From UBA1740 sp045128515 (lineage in GTDB: Bacteria > Bacillota > Clostridia > Oscillospirales > CAG-272): DNA of 64,000 bases. Of the stretch, positions 1 through 8,917 are shown one piece after another. The translations under genes and the position numbers were made by a program. A model generated the notes under the pieces. The model made no database searches and was not told where the DNA came from. It saw nothing but the letters and a program-made list of their open reading frames with translations. Location of the stretch: positions 39,824-103,823 of the forward strand of contig JBGVRO010000033.1 in NCBI GenBank assembly GCA_045128515.1, in the 5' to 3' direction. Positions within the stretch are counted from its first letter, which is position 1, and every line of letters starts with the position of its first letter.

Positions 1-539
1 TCCTCATCGTGCTTTTTACCGTCATACGTAAAGGTGCAAAAATAGTTAAATGGGTGCATATTTGCCTTCCTTGCAAGTCTAATTCTGCGACATATAAGAT
101 TCCTTTGCTTACGAGCCAAATGAGCTATAACATACTCTTCTGTCTTCTTGGCATTATCAAAATAAGGTCGCATTTTATCTATTAGAAATCGCTTTCGAGC
201 AGCTCTTTTCATATTAATACTTTCTTTATAATGCTCCTCAAAAAGCTCTTTTCTCGTCGCATAGCGAGGCTTGGGTTCCGGCTGCTCTTCCCTATCCTCA
301 TGGGTATCCTCCGAAGCAAATACGTCATCAACCTCGCTTGGATCTAATTCTTCCAGCTCAAAAGGCACGCTCTCGACCTCCGAAAGCGTGCTTTCTTCTT
401 TATTCTCTTGAGTGGAGGAATCGACAACCGCCACCTGTTCTTCAGGTGGTTTATATTTTTTATTTGAAGGTCTTGTTGTATGCGGGATAGCAATATAATG
501 GTTGCCATCGTTATACACCTTCGTTTCTCTGTATATCAT
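1..539 (-). CDS. Replication initiator (HUH/rolling-circle type), partial
   Basis: This is an open frame of 179 codons running off the left edge, so only the N-terminal part is visible. The first 90 residues are acidic and low-complexity. A basic helical stretch follows, and then an FCTFTYDG motif near residues 169-176. FTFTYD-type sequences are the first conserved motif of rolling-circle (HUH) Rep proteins of inoviruses, microviruses and small plasmids. The histidine-hydrophobic-histidine and tyrosine motifs would lie outside the window. It is the last visible gene of the minus-strand phage-like cassette. The full ribosome binding site AAAGGAGG lies only two bases before the ATG at 539, which is unusually close, so the exact start is uncertain. 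Confidence 0.6.
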   Translation of the reverse strand, partial: MIYRETKVYNDGNHYIAIPHTTRPSNKKYKPPEEQVAVVDSSTQENKEESTLSEVESVPFELEELDPSEVDDVFASEDTHEDREEQPEPKPRYATRKELFEEHYKESINMKRAARKRFLIDKMRPYFDNAKKTEEYVIAHLARKQRNLICRRIRLARKANMHPFNYFCTFTYDGKKHDE

Positions 540-540
540 A

Positions 541-852
541 TCCTCCTTTCATACAGACCTTTGGATTTAACTGAGCCAATAACAACCTATATCGGATGCG
601 CTAAAAGCCGTACAAATTTGCGTCTTTTCGCGCACGCTCGCTCGTAAAGTCCGCACATAACTTCACTCGCTTACCCTAAAATCCATCAAATTTGTTCAGG
701 CTTTTAGTTCCGTGAATCTTAAAAGAGCAGATTTTGCGTAGAACGAGTCGAAAATTTGAAAGAATATGCGGATATTCTAAGAATTTTTGGCGAAGTAATA
801 CACAAAATATGCCTTTTAAGACGCATTCTATATAGGTTGTTATTGGCTTGCA
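541..852. other. Intergenic region dominated by a large imperfect palindrome
   Basis: No gene is visible here. The stretch lies between the stop of the ATPase gene and the start of Rep. Almost all of it (574-848) is one imperfect inverted repeat, listed separately. The Shine-Dalgarno sequence of Rep is at 541-548. Confidence 0.7.
574..848. repeat. 275-base imperfect inverted repeat with 19-base perfect ends
   Basis: The outer arms are perfect over 19 bases: AGCCAATAACAACCTATAT at 574-592 and its reverse complement at 830-848. Further inward the arms still align with gaps and substitutions: ATGCG, AAAAG, TTCGC, TCCGCA, ACTCG and AAAATC occur in the same order on both arms. The whole element can therefore fold into one long hairpin. 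It could be a MITE-like non-autonomous element with terminal inverted repeats, or the replication or packaging region of the phage-like cassette. The sequence alone does not decide this. Confidence 0.75.
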
Positions 853-2985
853 TCAGTTAGAGCCTGCGTTTTTGTAGAGTGCGTTAATAAAGTAGCTATT
901 CTGCATCTTAAGTTCCTCAACACTCGCTCTTTCTGTTTCGTATTCCATATAATCGTTAAGTCCTATATTAGATTTTCTCGCAAGTTCATTAAAGTAATCG
1001 CTAAAGCAGTCTGTTGTAAATCTTCTACTGTAAATCTTCTTGTTAATTACGTAATATTTCTTCTTTTCAGCCTCACCGTCCATCGTTCCCTTTTCTTTGC
1101 TAATATGCGTAAGACAGTATCCGAAGCGGTTGTAAAGCTTTGCGTTCCTTTGGTAGAGCCAAGAGGTTATGAGCTTTAGAACGTAGATAAGAAGCGTGGT
1201 GTCGCCCCTTAAATATCTCATCATATAGTAAAGCCCAATAAATCCTTTGAAGGCCCACTCGGTAAGCATTTCCTCTATAGTATAGAAAGGCATAGCAAGC
1301 TTCTGTTTGCCGTTGGACTCTATGTAGATAATATCGCAAAGATCTCTTGCATCTGCACCCCAGCTTTCCGGGCGTTGCTCGTCTGTAAATACCTTTATGA
1401 AGGGATAATTATCTACGGTAGCAGAGTGCCTACACATTTTTAGCCAAGAATTGAAAAGGTCGTTCTTCTGGTTGGTTTCATCGGTGTTACGTTTAATCTC
1501 TCTGTTCTCAAGGTTGTTGCCTCGCTCTTTACCTACCTCAGATATTACCACGACACCGAACTCAAAGCTGCCTGCGTTGGGGTTATTCTCAATAACCTTC
1601 TTGCCAAGCCTGAGAACGTCAAAGTCAAGAATATGAGAATGGCGTCCTTCATCACTTGTAAACTCCGGGAAGAAGTCGCAAGCCCATTTAGGAAAGTTGC
1701 CTGCATCTATAAGCTCGTTGTCAGTCCTGATGGAGTAATTGGAAACAATAAGCGAAGATTCTATAACGTAGATGAAGTAAAGCTGTGCATAGTTATATAA
1801 CACGTCATATACGTGCATTACTTTAAGGTTATCGTCATACCATTTGCCGTACCTCTGAACGTCATATCCGTAGAGCCTTTTCTGTGGATCACCATGCTTT
1901 TCGTATCTTGCTCGTTTCTTATCAACCCATTTTCTTACGGTGGCTAAGTTATAGACTTGCCCGTAATCCATAGCGGTACGAAGGTCTAACTCAAAGCATA
2001 TCCACGGGAAGTTCGGGAAACGCATATCGTTTACCTTAAGCAGCTCATACGCTTTTTGCCTGAACATTACCTCTTGGGATAGAGCCATATCGGTAATAAG
2101 CGTTGTTTTCTTCTTACCCATACTACCGCAAGTCATAGAAACTATGGGGAGCGAGTTAATAAAGCCTCTGTTCCTCATTTCAAAGTGGTTAAGAATACCG
2201 GCGGCTATAGTCCTTCTGAAGTTCTCAAACATTACCCAAAGAAACGGAAGGAATATATACAAAGGCACAGTTGTTACGGCTACCTCAAGGTCAAGTATGA
2301 GCTTGACAAACTGACCGTATAAGCCAAGAAAATCACAGCTCACCGAGAAATAGAGATAGTAAGCTACAAAGGCTACAATAATACTCATAAGGTTAAGGTT
2401 CATAAGCCAGATTATAAGCCATAAATTAAGAATATTTCTATTCTCTTGCAGGAAGCTCCAATACCCTAAAACCACCCGTTTTATGGGATGATAAGTATAT
2501 TTTGTTATATATTTCGCCACTTTTAGAGGTATAGTTTCCTTGCCGTGCTTGTGGTTAGGGCGTAAATAAAGCATCTTAATAAGTATTACAAGAAGCACTA
2601 TAAACGGAAGGACAATCAGCAATACTCTGGCAAAATCGCCCATCTTAACGCCGACGGTGTAGTTGTAATAATTAACGTTTTCCTTATCTACAAGCAGGTT
2701 CATATAGTTATCCATATCCACCTTCGCATCTTCGGGTGTTTCAGGTATAGAAACATCACACTTCATAATCTCTGAATAATCTTTAACCGTAGCGACTGTA
2801 TCGTGATCCATTTCGAATATCTCAAAGAAATAGTATTTCATTGAGTTCCAAAGATCCTTAAAGGTCTCTCCAAGTCTTAGATAAGAATTACTGAAGTGGG
2901 ATATGGCAAGATATATAAAGAAAATTGTAAAAATCACCGAAGCAATAATACAAATTAACTTTTTTACGTCTATTTTTGCTTTCAT
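853..2985 (-). CDS. Zot/pI-like morphogenesis ATPase, membrane anchored
   Basis: This 710-residue protein has four predicted membrane segments before its ATPase part (about 9-30, 119-140, 188-214, 235-253). A P-loop-like CGSMGKKKTT sits at 286-295, where the usual GxxGxGK has K in place of the second G. The Walker B-like strand FGVVVISEVG is near 476-485, with S in place of the usual D. A later stretch (about 519-550: RHSATVDNYPF, TDEQRPESWGADARDL) resembles the RH...QRP...D sensor region of Zot-family proteins. In filamentous phages pI/Zot drives virion assembly and extrusion through the inner membrane. The order here (membrane segments first) is the reverse of classical Zot. Family membership is inferred from motifs and from the adjacent Rep; another membrane P-loop protein is possible. 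Confidence 0.6.
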   Translation of the reverse strand: MKAKIDVKKLICIIASVIFTIFFIYLAISHFSNSYLRLGETFKDLWNSMKYYFFEIFEMDHDTVATVKDYSEIMKCDVSIPETPEDAKVDMDNYMNLLVDKENVNYYNYTVGVKMGDFARVLLIVLPFIVLLVILIKMLYLRPNHKHGKETIPLKVAKYITKYTYHPIKRVVLGYWSFLQENRNILNLWLIIWLMNLNLMSIIVAFVAYYLYFSVSCDFLGLYGQFVKLILDLEVAVTTVPLYIFLPFLWVMFENFRRTIAAGILNHFEMRNRGFINSLPIVSMTCGSMGKKKTTLITDMALSQEVMFRQKAYELLKVNDMRFPNFPWICFELDLRTAMDYGQVYNLATVRKWVDKKRARYEKHGDPQKRLYGYDVQRYGKWYDDNLKVMHVYDVLYNYAQLYFIYVIESSLIVSNYSIRTDNELIDAGNFPKWACDFFPEFTSDEGRHSHILDFDVLRLGKKVIENNPNAGSFEFGVVVISEVGKERGNNLENREIKRNTDETNQKNDLFNSWLKMCRHSATVDNYPFIKVFTDEQRPESWGADARDLCDIIYIESNGKQKLAMPFYTIEEMLTEWAFKGFIGLYYMMRYLRGDTTLLIYVLKLITSWLYQRNAKLYNRFGYCLTHISKEKGTMDGEAEKKKYYVINKKIYSRRFTTDCFSDYFNELARKSNIGLNDYMEYETERASVEELKMQNSYFINALYKNAGSN

Positions 2986-3002
2986 CGTTCCTCCTCTCTG
3001 CT

Positions 3003-3098
3003 TTAAGGTAATCGGTTACCTGTAAAAATCAAGTAACCGACCCCCCAGATTATAGCGATAAGAAGAAAGACTGCAATTATTCTCTTAACCGCTTTCAT
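3003..3098 (-). CDS. 31-residue single-pass membrane peptide
   Basis: This small gene has an excellent ribosome binding site (AGGAGG about 7 bases before the ATG at 3098). It encodes a short basic N-terminus, one hydrophobic segment (about residues 7-24) and a short polar tail, ending in TAA. It lies between the large ectodomain protein and the ATPase. The size and plan recall the roughly 32-residue pVII/pIX end-cap proteins of filamentous phages, but no sequence similarity can be claimed. A minor coat or assembly peptide is an inference from position. Confidence 0.6.
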   Translation of the reverse strand: MKAVKRIIAVFLLIAIIWGVGYLIFTGNRLP

Positions 3099-5082
3099 TA
3101 AATCCTCCTGTTATTAGGTCAATTATTGCTTTTATTAGATTTATAGGTAGCATAACTATCCATATGAGAAGTTGTACTAAAAGGTTCAGCGCCGGCTGTC
3201 CTATGATGATAATGATTACAAGCATTATGACCGCTATTACTATCATCCAAAAGGCAGACGTATTACCGAACAGTTCTTCTTCAGGCGGTGGCTGGAACTC
3301 GTTGACAATATCTATAGGGCTTGATACAACGGGAATAACTCTGTATGCACCGTCATTATTGAAGGTAAGCTCTATGATATCAAAGTCAAAGAATACCGTC
3401 TGCTGTGCTACGTATGTATCGCAGTTCGCCATAGTGCTACCTGCCGATGTGTATGCCGGAGCACAATAATACTCGGTGCTTGCAAAGCGGAAGATTACAA
3501 CCCTATTACCGTTAGCGGTTTCGGTATTGTAAAATGCCTTCAGAGCTGCCACGTCGTCCTCTTTGACTAAAAGCCTTTGTGAGATGGTCGCATTAGTACC
3601 AATAAGGTCGCCTGCTTCAAGAATATGGATAGGCTTTACTCCCTCGTGTTGTTCATCTGTTGTGGGCCACGAAATACCGTAGTCCCAAAGTTTGTCCCAC
3701 CAAGAGTGATTACTGTCATAGCTAAGTAAATCGAAGGTGTCCCCCATGTCTATGGTCTTATCGTTATAACCCATAGTTCTGCCGGAGTCAACGCTATCCT
3801 CGAATAAGTCCTTGCTAAGCTGTCTGCCGTTGCAATCAACGTAACCGTGTCCGAGAGAGTTGGAATAGTTATATATCCAATCTCTTACTACGCTGCTTGA
3901 TACACTACCTGCAACCGGATCGGATGAAAGAAAATCAAAAACTCCACCAACGTCTGTAACGGGTGCGTAGAAAGCATAAGGCATAATTGTAGATTGCAAA
4001 TCGGTATCACAAACCTCGGTTGTAATACCCAAACCGTTTTTCTTGGTTGAAAGGTCTTTGTTATATACCCAATGGTAGTAATGATAGGTGGGAATACCTA
4101 TACCGGTGGAGGCTCTACCTTCGTATCCCGAATAGATATTTACAGGAACGCTCGAATCATATTCTCCTACGTCAGTTCCTACGTACTGTAAAAGCTGATT
4201 GTAAAAGTCCTGATTACTTGTAATGGTAGCCATCTTGGTCTTGTACTCCCACCACTCGGCTCGGATCTTTTGAAGGTTTCCGTATTGCTCGAATACTCTT
4301 TCGGGTACGGAAAAATATACTGTGTTTACCTCGTTGTAGTAGTCCTCGCCTTTATCGGATACGCCCGTTCTGTAGTTGGTATGATGAACCGAAAGCTTTA
4401 ATGTTTCAAGCTCCTCTACAACACAGTTAAGATTGGAGTCTGCCTCTTTATCCGGGCCAAAGCCCTTGGCATAGCCTGAGAAGATATACGTTCCACCTAC
4501 AAAGTATTCGGTAGCGTTTGTGCTGCCTTTGGTTTTAAGCTCAACACCTGTAATATCATATCGTCTGGCGTTGGAGTTGACTCTATCATAAAATGTAGTG
4601 CCGTTTATCTCCTTCTCAACCACCTTGAACTTATAGAAAAGGTTCTTGTAGTTGCCGGATTCAACGGTATTACAGAACTGAAGATTGAACTTATCGTACC
4701 TTGTAGGTACGCCCTTGCTATCGTAAGCAGTAGCCATTTGGATTTTATTCGCACCGCTGCTTGTATCAATAGTAAGGTTTCTTGGATTGTAGATGTAAAT
4801 ATATAGACCGTAATGGTCGAGATTGTTTTCATCAAATGAATAACAGTATTCAACCACAGTTATTAACTGCAAGTCACGTTTCGTTGAATACGGATACTCT
4901 GTTACATCGAACAATTGACCGTTAACAGTTGAGGATTCGAGGTCGTCAAGAACCTGAGTTTGCGTAAAGTCCGTAACGACCTCTTTTTTCACGGTTTCGG
5001 CATTAGCATAAACCGTAAATAACGATAGTAAGATGCATACGATTAAGCAAAGACTTAATGCCTTTATTGTATTTATTCTCAT
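3085..5082 (-). CDS. Large exported protein with C-terminal membrane anchor (adsorption-protein-like)
   Basis: The protein has about 665 residues. A Sec signal peptide (about 1-28, ending VYANA) leads into a long tyrosine- and asparagine-rich extracellular region. The last 65 residues form a hydrophobic hairpin or double membrane segment (about 605-655), then a short polar tail. The second ATG (5082) is preferred because AGAGGTAG lies about six bases upstream of it; the first ATG (5088) almost touches that site. The plan of signal peptide, big ectodomain and C-terminal anchor, next to a Zot-like ATPase, matches pIII-type receptor-binding proteins of inoviruses in layout only. The ectodomain is not recognised. 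The C-terminus overlaps the following 31-residue gene by 14 bases. Confidence 0.55.
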   Translation of the reverse strand: MRINTIKALSLCLIVCILLSLFTVYANAETVKKEVVTDFTQTQVLDDLESSTVNGQLFDVTEYPYSTKRDLQLITVVEYCYSFDENNLDHYGLYIYIYNPRNLTIDTSSGANKIQMATAYDSKGVPTRYDKFNLQFCNTVESGNYKNLFYKFKVVEKEINGTTFYDRVNSNARRYDITGVELKTKGSTNATEYFVGGTYIFSGYAKGFGPDKEADSNLNCVVEELETLKLSVHHTNYRTGVSDKGEDYYNEVNTVYFSVPERVFEQYGNLQKIRAEWWEYKTKMATITSNQDFYNQLLQYVGTDVGEYDSSVPVNIYSGYEGRASTGIGIPTYHYYHWVYNKDLSTKKNGLGITTEVCDTDLQSTIMPYAFYAPVTDVGGVFDFLSSDPVAGSVSSSVVRDWIYNYSNSLGHGYVDCNGRQLSKDLFEDSVDSGRTMGYNDKTIDMGDTFDLLSYDSNHSWWDKLWDYGISWPTTDEQHEGVKPIHILEAGDLIGTNATISQRLLVKEDDVAALKAFYNTETANGNRVVIFRFASTEYYCAPAYTSAGSTMANCDTYVAQQTVFFDFDIIELTFNNDGAYRVIPVVSSPIDIVNEFQPPPEEELFGNTSAFWMIVIAVIMLVIIIIIGQPALNLLVQLLIWIVMLPINLIKAIIDLITGGFNESG

Positions 5083-5095
5083 ATGCATCTACCTC

Positions 5096-5665
5096 TTAGA
5101 AGATTATTTCTTCGGGAAGTGTAATGGACTGAAGCGTGGGATCAAGCTTAAGATAAATCGTAATCTTAGAATCCTGGGTTGTAGATTTTACAGTCATTAC
5201 AAAGAAATCTCCCGTATCAGGAACGCTGTCCGGAATAACAACCTCAGCGCCGTTATGCCTACGCATAAGAAGTGACTCTAAGGTTTCAGAACCCTTTACA
5301 GTAAAGAACGTATCGCTTTTCTTTACGTCAAAGCATTCAGTAAGATCAACACTACCGTCGAAGTTATACTCCTCTCCGTTTACTGTATAGGTAAAGGAAT
5401 AGGTTTCATTTCCTTTGATCTCAACTTCGTAGGCGTTCTTTTTGTTCTCGTCGAAGGTATAGTGTACGTCAAATCTATTCTCTTCAAAAGGATCGAGAAC
5501 AAAACCGGAAGCGGTATCCATTATTGTCTGATCACCGTATGAAAGGTAGAACGTCGCAAAATCATGGGTACCACCCCCGGTAAAGTGGATGATAAGTCCT
5601 AATGCGCCTACGAGGAGAAGCAAAGAAATGATAGCGACAATAATTGTTTTTACGTTACTACTCAT
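5096..5665 (-). CDS. N-anchored extracytoplasmic protein, unknown
   Basis: This 189-residue protein has an N-terminal membrane segment (about 7-28, rich in I, L, V and G) without a clear cleavage site. A soluble beta-rich domain follows. No family is recognised. It starts 18 bases after the 82-residue gene and ends 13 bases before the start of the large anchored protein, so it is part of the same transcript. AAGGAGC precedes the ATG. A minor virion or host-contact protein is plausible from context only. Confidence 0.6.
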   Translation of the reverse strand: MSSNVKTIIVAIISLLLLVGALGLIIHFTGGGTHDFATFYLSYGDQTIMDTASGFVLDPFEENRFDVHYTFDENKKNAYEVEIKGNETYSFTYTVNGEEYNFDGSVDLTECFDVKKSDTFFTVKGSETLESLLMRRHNGAEVVIPDSVPDTGDFFVMTVKSTTQDSKITIYLKLDPTLQSITLPEEIIF

Positions 5666-5683
5666 TTCTTGCTCCTTCCTTTA

Positions 5684-5932
5684 TTAGAACTTAATCTTTG
5701 CCTTGCCCTGATTGTACTGAGCCATGTACTTATCTACGATCATACGGGACTTAATACCCTTCTTGTAGCCTTCTGCCGCCTTGGAGCGAGCACCCATACG
5801 CTTAGGAATAAGATAAGCATCATCCCAACCCTTTGCAAAACCGATGTCATAAGCATCCATAAGATCTGCCTTTCTACGAGACATCTGCTTAGGACCTGTG
5901 GGCTTTTTGAAATTCAAATTAATTTTACTCAT
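5684..5932 (-). CDS. Small basic protein, 82 residues
   Basis: The protein is lysine- and arginine-rich, with no membrane segment or signal peptide, and is preceded by AGGAGG nine bases upstream. It contains a DIGFAKGWDDAY stretch followed by basic repeats (GYKKGIKSR). This resembles the DYEAGIRSGY...YKYKKAISEGK part of the 92-residue protein at 8918-9196, so the two may be distant paralogues or share a fold. Possible roles include DNA binding or virion assembly; no function can be assigned. Confidence 0.55.
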   Translation of the reverse strand: MSKINLNFKKPTGPKQMSRRKADLMDAYDIGFAKGWDDAYLIPKRMGARSKAAEGYKKGIKSRMIVDKYMAQYNQGKAKIKF

Positions 5933-5972
5933 ACTGAAATTCCTCCTTTATATATTTGTTTTGAGAATAAAA

Positions 5973-7004
5973 TTAGAATACAACGGTCTCATCGCTGACG
6001 GTTACACCACTTGCATCACAGCTGATATAGAAATTAGCAGATGCAGTAAGACCTGTGTACTTGTCCTTAATTGTTACTACAAAATAGCAGTTCTCAACGC
6101 CGGACGAATAGTTATAGACATTAGTAGTATTAGGAAGACCTACCGCACTACCGTCAATAGTTTCGGTAACGCCATAAGACTCGATAGGCTCTTCTGCAGT
6201 AATACTAACCTTACCGTTAGCAACAGATACACTCACAAGCTCATTGAGAATGTCTGCCACGTTAATAGTCTTGGAATCGCCTGTAGGCATCCACTGGTTC
6301 ATCATAGAGTTAAACGTCTTACCGGTACACTCAAAAGAACCGTAACCCTGAACGGAAACAAGCTCAAACTGTGCGTAGTTGTTAACGTATGTATCGGTTA
6401 CAACACCGAAGCTGTTGTTAAGGTTAATTGCGAAATCTGTGGTGCTCTGTGCAACTGCTGCGAATCTACCCTTAGAATCGGTAGCACCGTTATCCTTAAT
6501 CTGCATAGAAGTAGGGATACCAACGTATGTAACAGCAGTCTGAGCAGTAAAACCACCGGCTCTGGTGGTTACGGTAATTACGATGGGTGCATCTGCAAAT
6601 GCCTTCTTACAGGTTACAGTAGCAGTGGTAGAACCATCACTCTTGGGAGTAACACTAATGTAATCGGTAACGGTCTTGCCCTTTTCGAAAGTACCGTTAG
6701 GATTAACCCATGCAACAGACCAATCTACAGCCTTATTAGTAGCAGTAGAAGGAAGAACTGTAGCAGTAAGAGTTTTGGTAGTGCCTGTTTCTGCAACGGT
6801 AGCCGCAGCCATAAGCTTTACGCCACGAACCATTCTTTCCTCACGTCTTTCGCTGGACATCAGCTCAGGCATCTCATTGAGAACTGCCGCAGCCTCCTCT
6901 GTAGTCTTTTCTTCCTCATTCTTAAGGAAATCGCAACTTACAACCGAAAGACAAACGGTTACAAGTGTAAGTACAGCCATAAGAATAGCTATTATTTTCT
7001 TCAT
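5973..7004 (-). CDS. Lipoprotein with Ig-like (Big2-like) domain
   Basis: The 343-residue protein begins with a lipoprotein signal (lipobox LSVVSC, Cys at about 24), then an acidic linker. Next comes a beta-sandwich-like part containing TATVLPSTATNKAVDWS (about 83-99), the signature of bacterial Ig-like group 2 domains, which often mediate surface adhesion. The rest is threonine- and serine-rich and beta-rich. AGGAGG lies ten bases before the ATG. A lipoprotein inside an inovirus-like operon is unusual; it could be a surface-decoration or superinfection-exclusion protein, but this is inference. Confidence 0.6.
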   Translation of the reverse strand: MKKIIAILMAVLTLVTVCLSVVSCDFLKNEEEKTTEEAAAVLNEMPELMSSERREERMVRGVKLMAAATVAETGTTKTLTATVLPSTATNKAVDWSVAWVNPNGTFEKGKTVTDYISVTPKSDGSTTATVTCKKAFADAPIVITVTTRAGGFTAQTAVTYVGIPTSMQIKDNGATDSKGRFAAVAQSTTDFAINLNNSFGVVTDTYVNNYAQFELVSVQGYGSFECTGKTFNSMMNQWMPTGDSKTINVADILNELVSVSVANGKVSITAEEPIESYGVTETIDGSAVGLPNTTNVYNYSSGVENCYFVVTIKDKYTGLTASANFYISCDASGVTVSDETVVF

Positions 7005-7027
7005 TTCTGAAATTCCTCCTTTGTTAA

Positions 7028-8434
7028 TTAGTTTTGGGTGTCGGCATTATCTGCCTTTGCATAAACAGCCTTGAGCATTCTTGCAAAGTGATCTGTAATG
7101 AGGTCCATACCTGCTTCATTGGGATGGAGACCGTCATTAGTGTAGCTGGAATACTCATAGCCCTCGATAGCAGCGATATCTACGAGATAACAATCAAAGT
7201 ATTCTGCTATCTTTCTGATCTCTGTATTATACTCGTCGAGAAGTGCTGTGTACTTATTAGTACCGTTTGCAGGGAGAGTGAAGATAAACACGTCAGCATC
7301 TCCGTATCTCTCGGTCATCTTGTGAATCATAATTGCATACGCTTCAGCAAAAGACTTAGGAGTGATATATCCGTTCTCTTCGGTATAAATATCTGCAAGC
7401 TCACCAAACTCACCACAGTTCAGACCTGCATTGAAATCGTTGATACCGATGTAAACTGCAATTACATCGGGGTTTGTACCGGAATTGTCACCGGTGTTAT
7501 CGTGGAGCTGAACACATCTGTCGAGATATGCAGCACCGTTGTTATTGAGAACACGGGAGCCCGACCAAGAGTTATTTACGAGTACGTCCATATTCGTATA
7601 ATCTGCGGTCTGCTTCCACCATGTTTCATCAGCAGTATCAATATCTGCTCTGGGGTAATACACGGCATTAGAGCCGATAGTGTTGTTTGTGGTTGATGCA
7701 TTATTGCTTAAACCCGAATAGGTAGAAATGCTATCTCCGAGAATGGAGAGCTTCTTACCCTCAAGATCTACGTAATCATCAGTATAGATACCGTAGTAGA
7801 TACTCTGTGTTGCCTGAATCTTACCTGCATTAGCGAGGTCATATACAAAGTCGTTAAGATGACCGTTTGCATAGCAGCAGATAACGGGGTCGTCAGACTT
7901 CATAAATGCAAGAGTTTCGTCCTCATCTACATAGATATTAAGGTTAGAAACGTCAATAGTAATCCACTTATTTACGGTAGTACCGGTAAGCTCTTCCTTG
8001 GGAAGATAGATCTTATACTGACGGTATGCATAATCTGTTACGTCACCGCCTACCTTAACAGCCTCAGACTTTACTACCCAGAGGGTGAAATACTGATTTT
8101 CGTCAACAGCCTTAACTGTTCCTACGGGGGCATCAATCTTGGTAATCTTCTTGCCGGAGAAGAGAGTGGTATCCACATATGCGTAAGGTGCTACCTGCAT
8201 ATTATCTCTAAGGGTGAGATTTGCGATAGGAAAATCTTCCTTAAAGTTAGTACCGAACGTGGGATTATACTCTGTCTCGGGGAATACGATGGGCTCGTCC
8301 ACGGGATCATCGGGAGTGAAGATATCCTCGAAGGGATTTTCACCGTTACCGCCGAACCAAGTGGCAAGACCACCTACGAGAAGAATAACCAAAAGTACCG
8401 ATGCAATAATTGCTATAATACTTCCTTTGCTCAT
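7028..8434 (-). CDS. Membrane-anchored SGNH/GDSL-family hydrolase
   Basis: A 468-residue protein starts at the ATG at 8434, chosen because AGGAGG lies upstream and a membrane anchor (about 5-27) begins directly. An upstream ATG at 8500 would add 22 polar residues. After a linker and a beta-rich domain (about 50-220), all SGNH blocks are present: GDS at 233-235, the Asn/Gly block NNSWSG at 287-292, GIND at 330-333 and DGLHP at 434-438. Such enzymes are esterases, often removing acetyl groups from polysaccharides. Its place in the phage-like operon suggests action on the host cell wall or surface glycan. The substrate cannot be read from the sequence. Confidence 0.8.
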   Translation of the reverse strand: MSKGSIIAIIASVLLVILLVGGLATWFGGNGENPFEDIFTPDDPVDEPIVFPETEYNPTFGTNFKEDFPIANLTLRDNMQVAPYAYVDTTLFSGKKITKIDAPVGTVKAVDENQYFTLWVVKSEAVKVGGDVTDYAYRQYKIYLPKEELTGTTVNKWITIDVSNLNIYVDEDETLAFMKSDDPVICCYANGHLNDFVYDLANAGKIQATQSIYYGIYTDDYVDLEGKKLSILGDSISTYSGLSNNASTTNNTIGSNAVYYPRADIDTADETWWKQTADYTNMDVLVNNSWSGSRVLNNNGAAYLDRCVQLHDNTGDNSGTNPDVIAVYIGINDFNAGLNCGEFGELADIYTEENGYITPKSFAEAYAIMIHKMTERYGDADVFIFTLPANGTNKYTALLDEYNTEIRKIAEYFDCYLVDIAAIEGYEYSSYTNDGLHPNEAGMDLITDHFARMLKAVYAKADNADTQN

Positions 8435-8515
8435 TTGAATTAAAATTCCTCCTTTTATAAATTGATTTGATAGGGGCTTGTGCCCTACTTTAGAGCACAA
8501 GCCATTGTTAATAGA

Positions 8516-8875
8516 TTAAGCGTTGAGTGCCTTGATAAGCATGTTAAGAATAGCCTTATCCGAAGCTCTCTGAGGCTTAATTGCACATTCGTATGTCTCG
8601 CCATTCTCATCATAAGATACGACTGCGAAGGTGTTGCCGGAGATGGTCTTGCCGTCCTCGCCCTTGATCTCGAAGGGTCTTACAGAAAGCTCTGCCGCCA
8701 TAGCGTTACCGAATACGATATCAAGAACTGCGTAACCGCCCTTGTCAGGGGGAACAACCGCTGCTCTTACATCCCTTCCACGAATAGTGCCCTTGATGAA
8801 GTAAGAATAATATACCATACCTTCCATCTCAAAAGTTTCTCTCTCTACGAGAATAATTACGTCATTCTTTGCCAT
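8516..8875 (-). CDS. Conserved small protein, candidate ssDNA-binding protein
   Basis: This 119-residue cytoplasmic protein lacks signal or membrane segments. It has alternating beta strands (VIILVERETFEMEGMVYYSYF, then GYAVLDIVFG) and a helical C-terminus, compatible with a small OB-like fold. Filamentous phages need a gV-type single-strand binding protein, and none of the other genes here fits better. The assignment rests on size, compartment and context. GGAAAG lies before the ATG. Confidence 0.4.
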   Translation of the reverse strand: MAKNDVIILVERETFEMEGMVYYSYFIKGTIRGRDVRAAVVPPDKGGYAVLDIVFGNAMAAELSVRPFEIKGEDGKTISGNTFAVVSYDENGETYECAIKPQRASDKAILNMLIKALNA

Positions 8876-8917
8876 AAAATTTTTCCTTTCTTTAATTAAA
8901 ATGTCTTGTGTTGAAAA

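Noticed and set aside
5898..7010. Plus-strand open frame of 370 codons opposite the Ig-like lipoprotein gene
   Set aside because: No ribosome binding site and no domain; the minus frame has a lipobox and AGGAGG.
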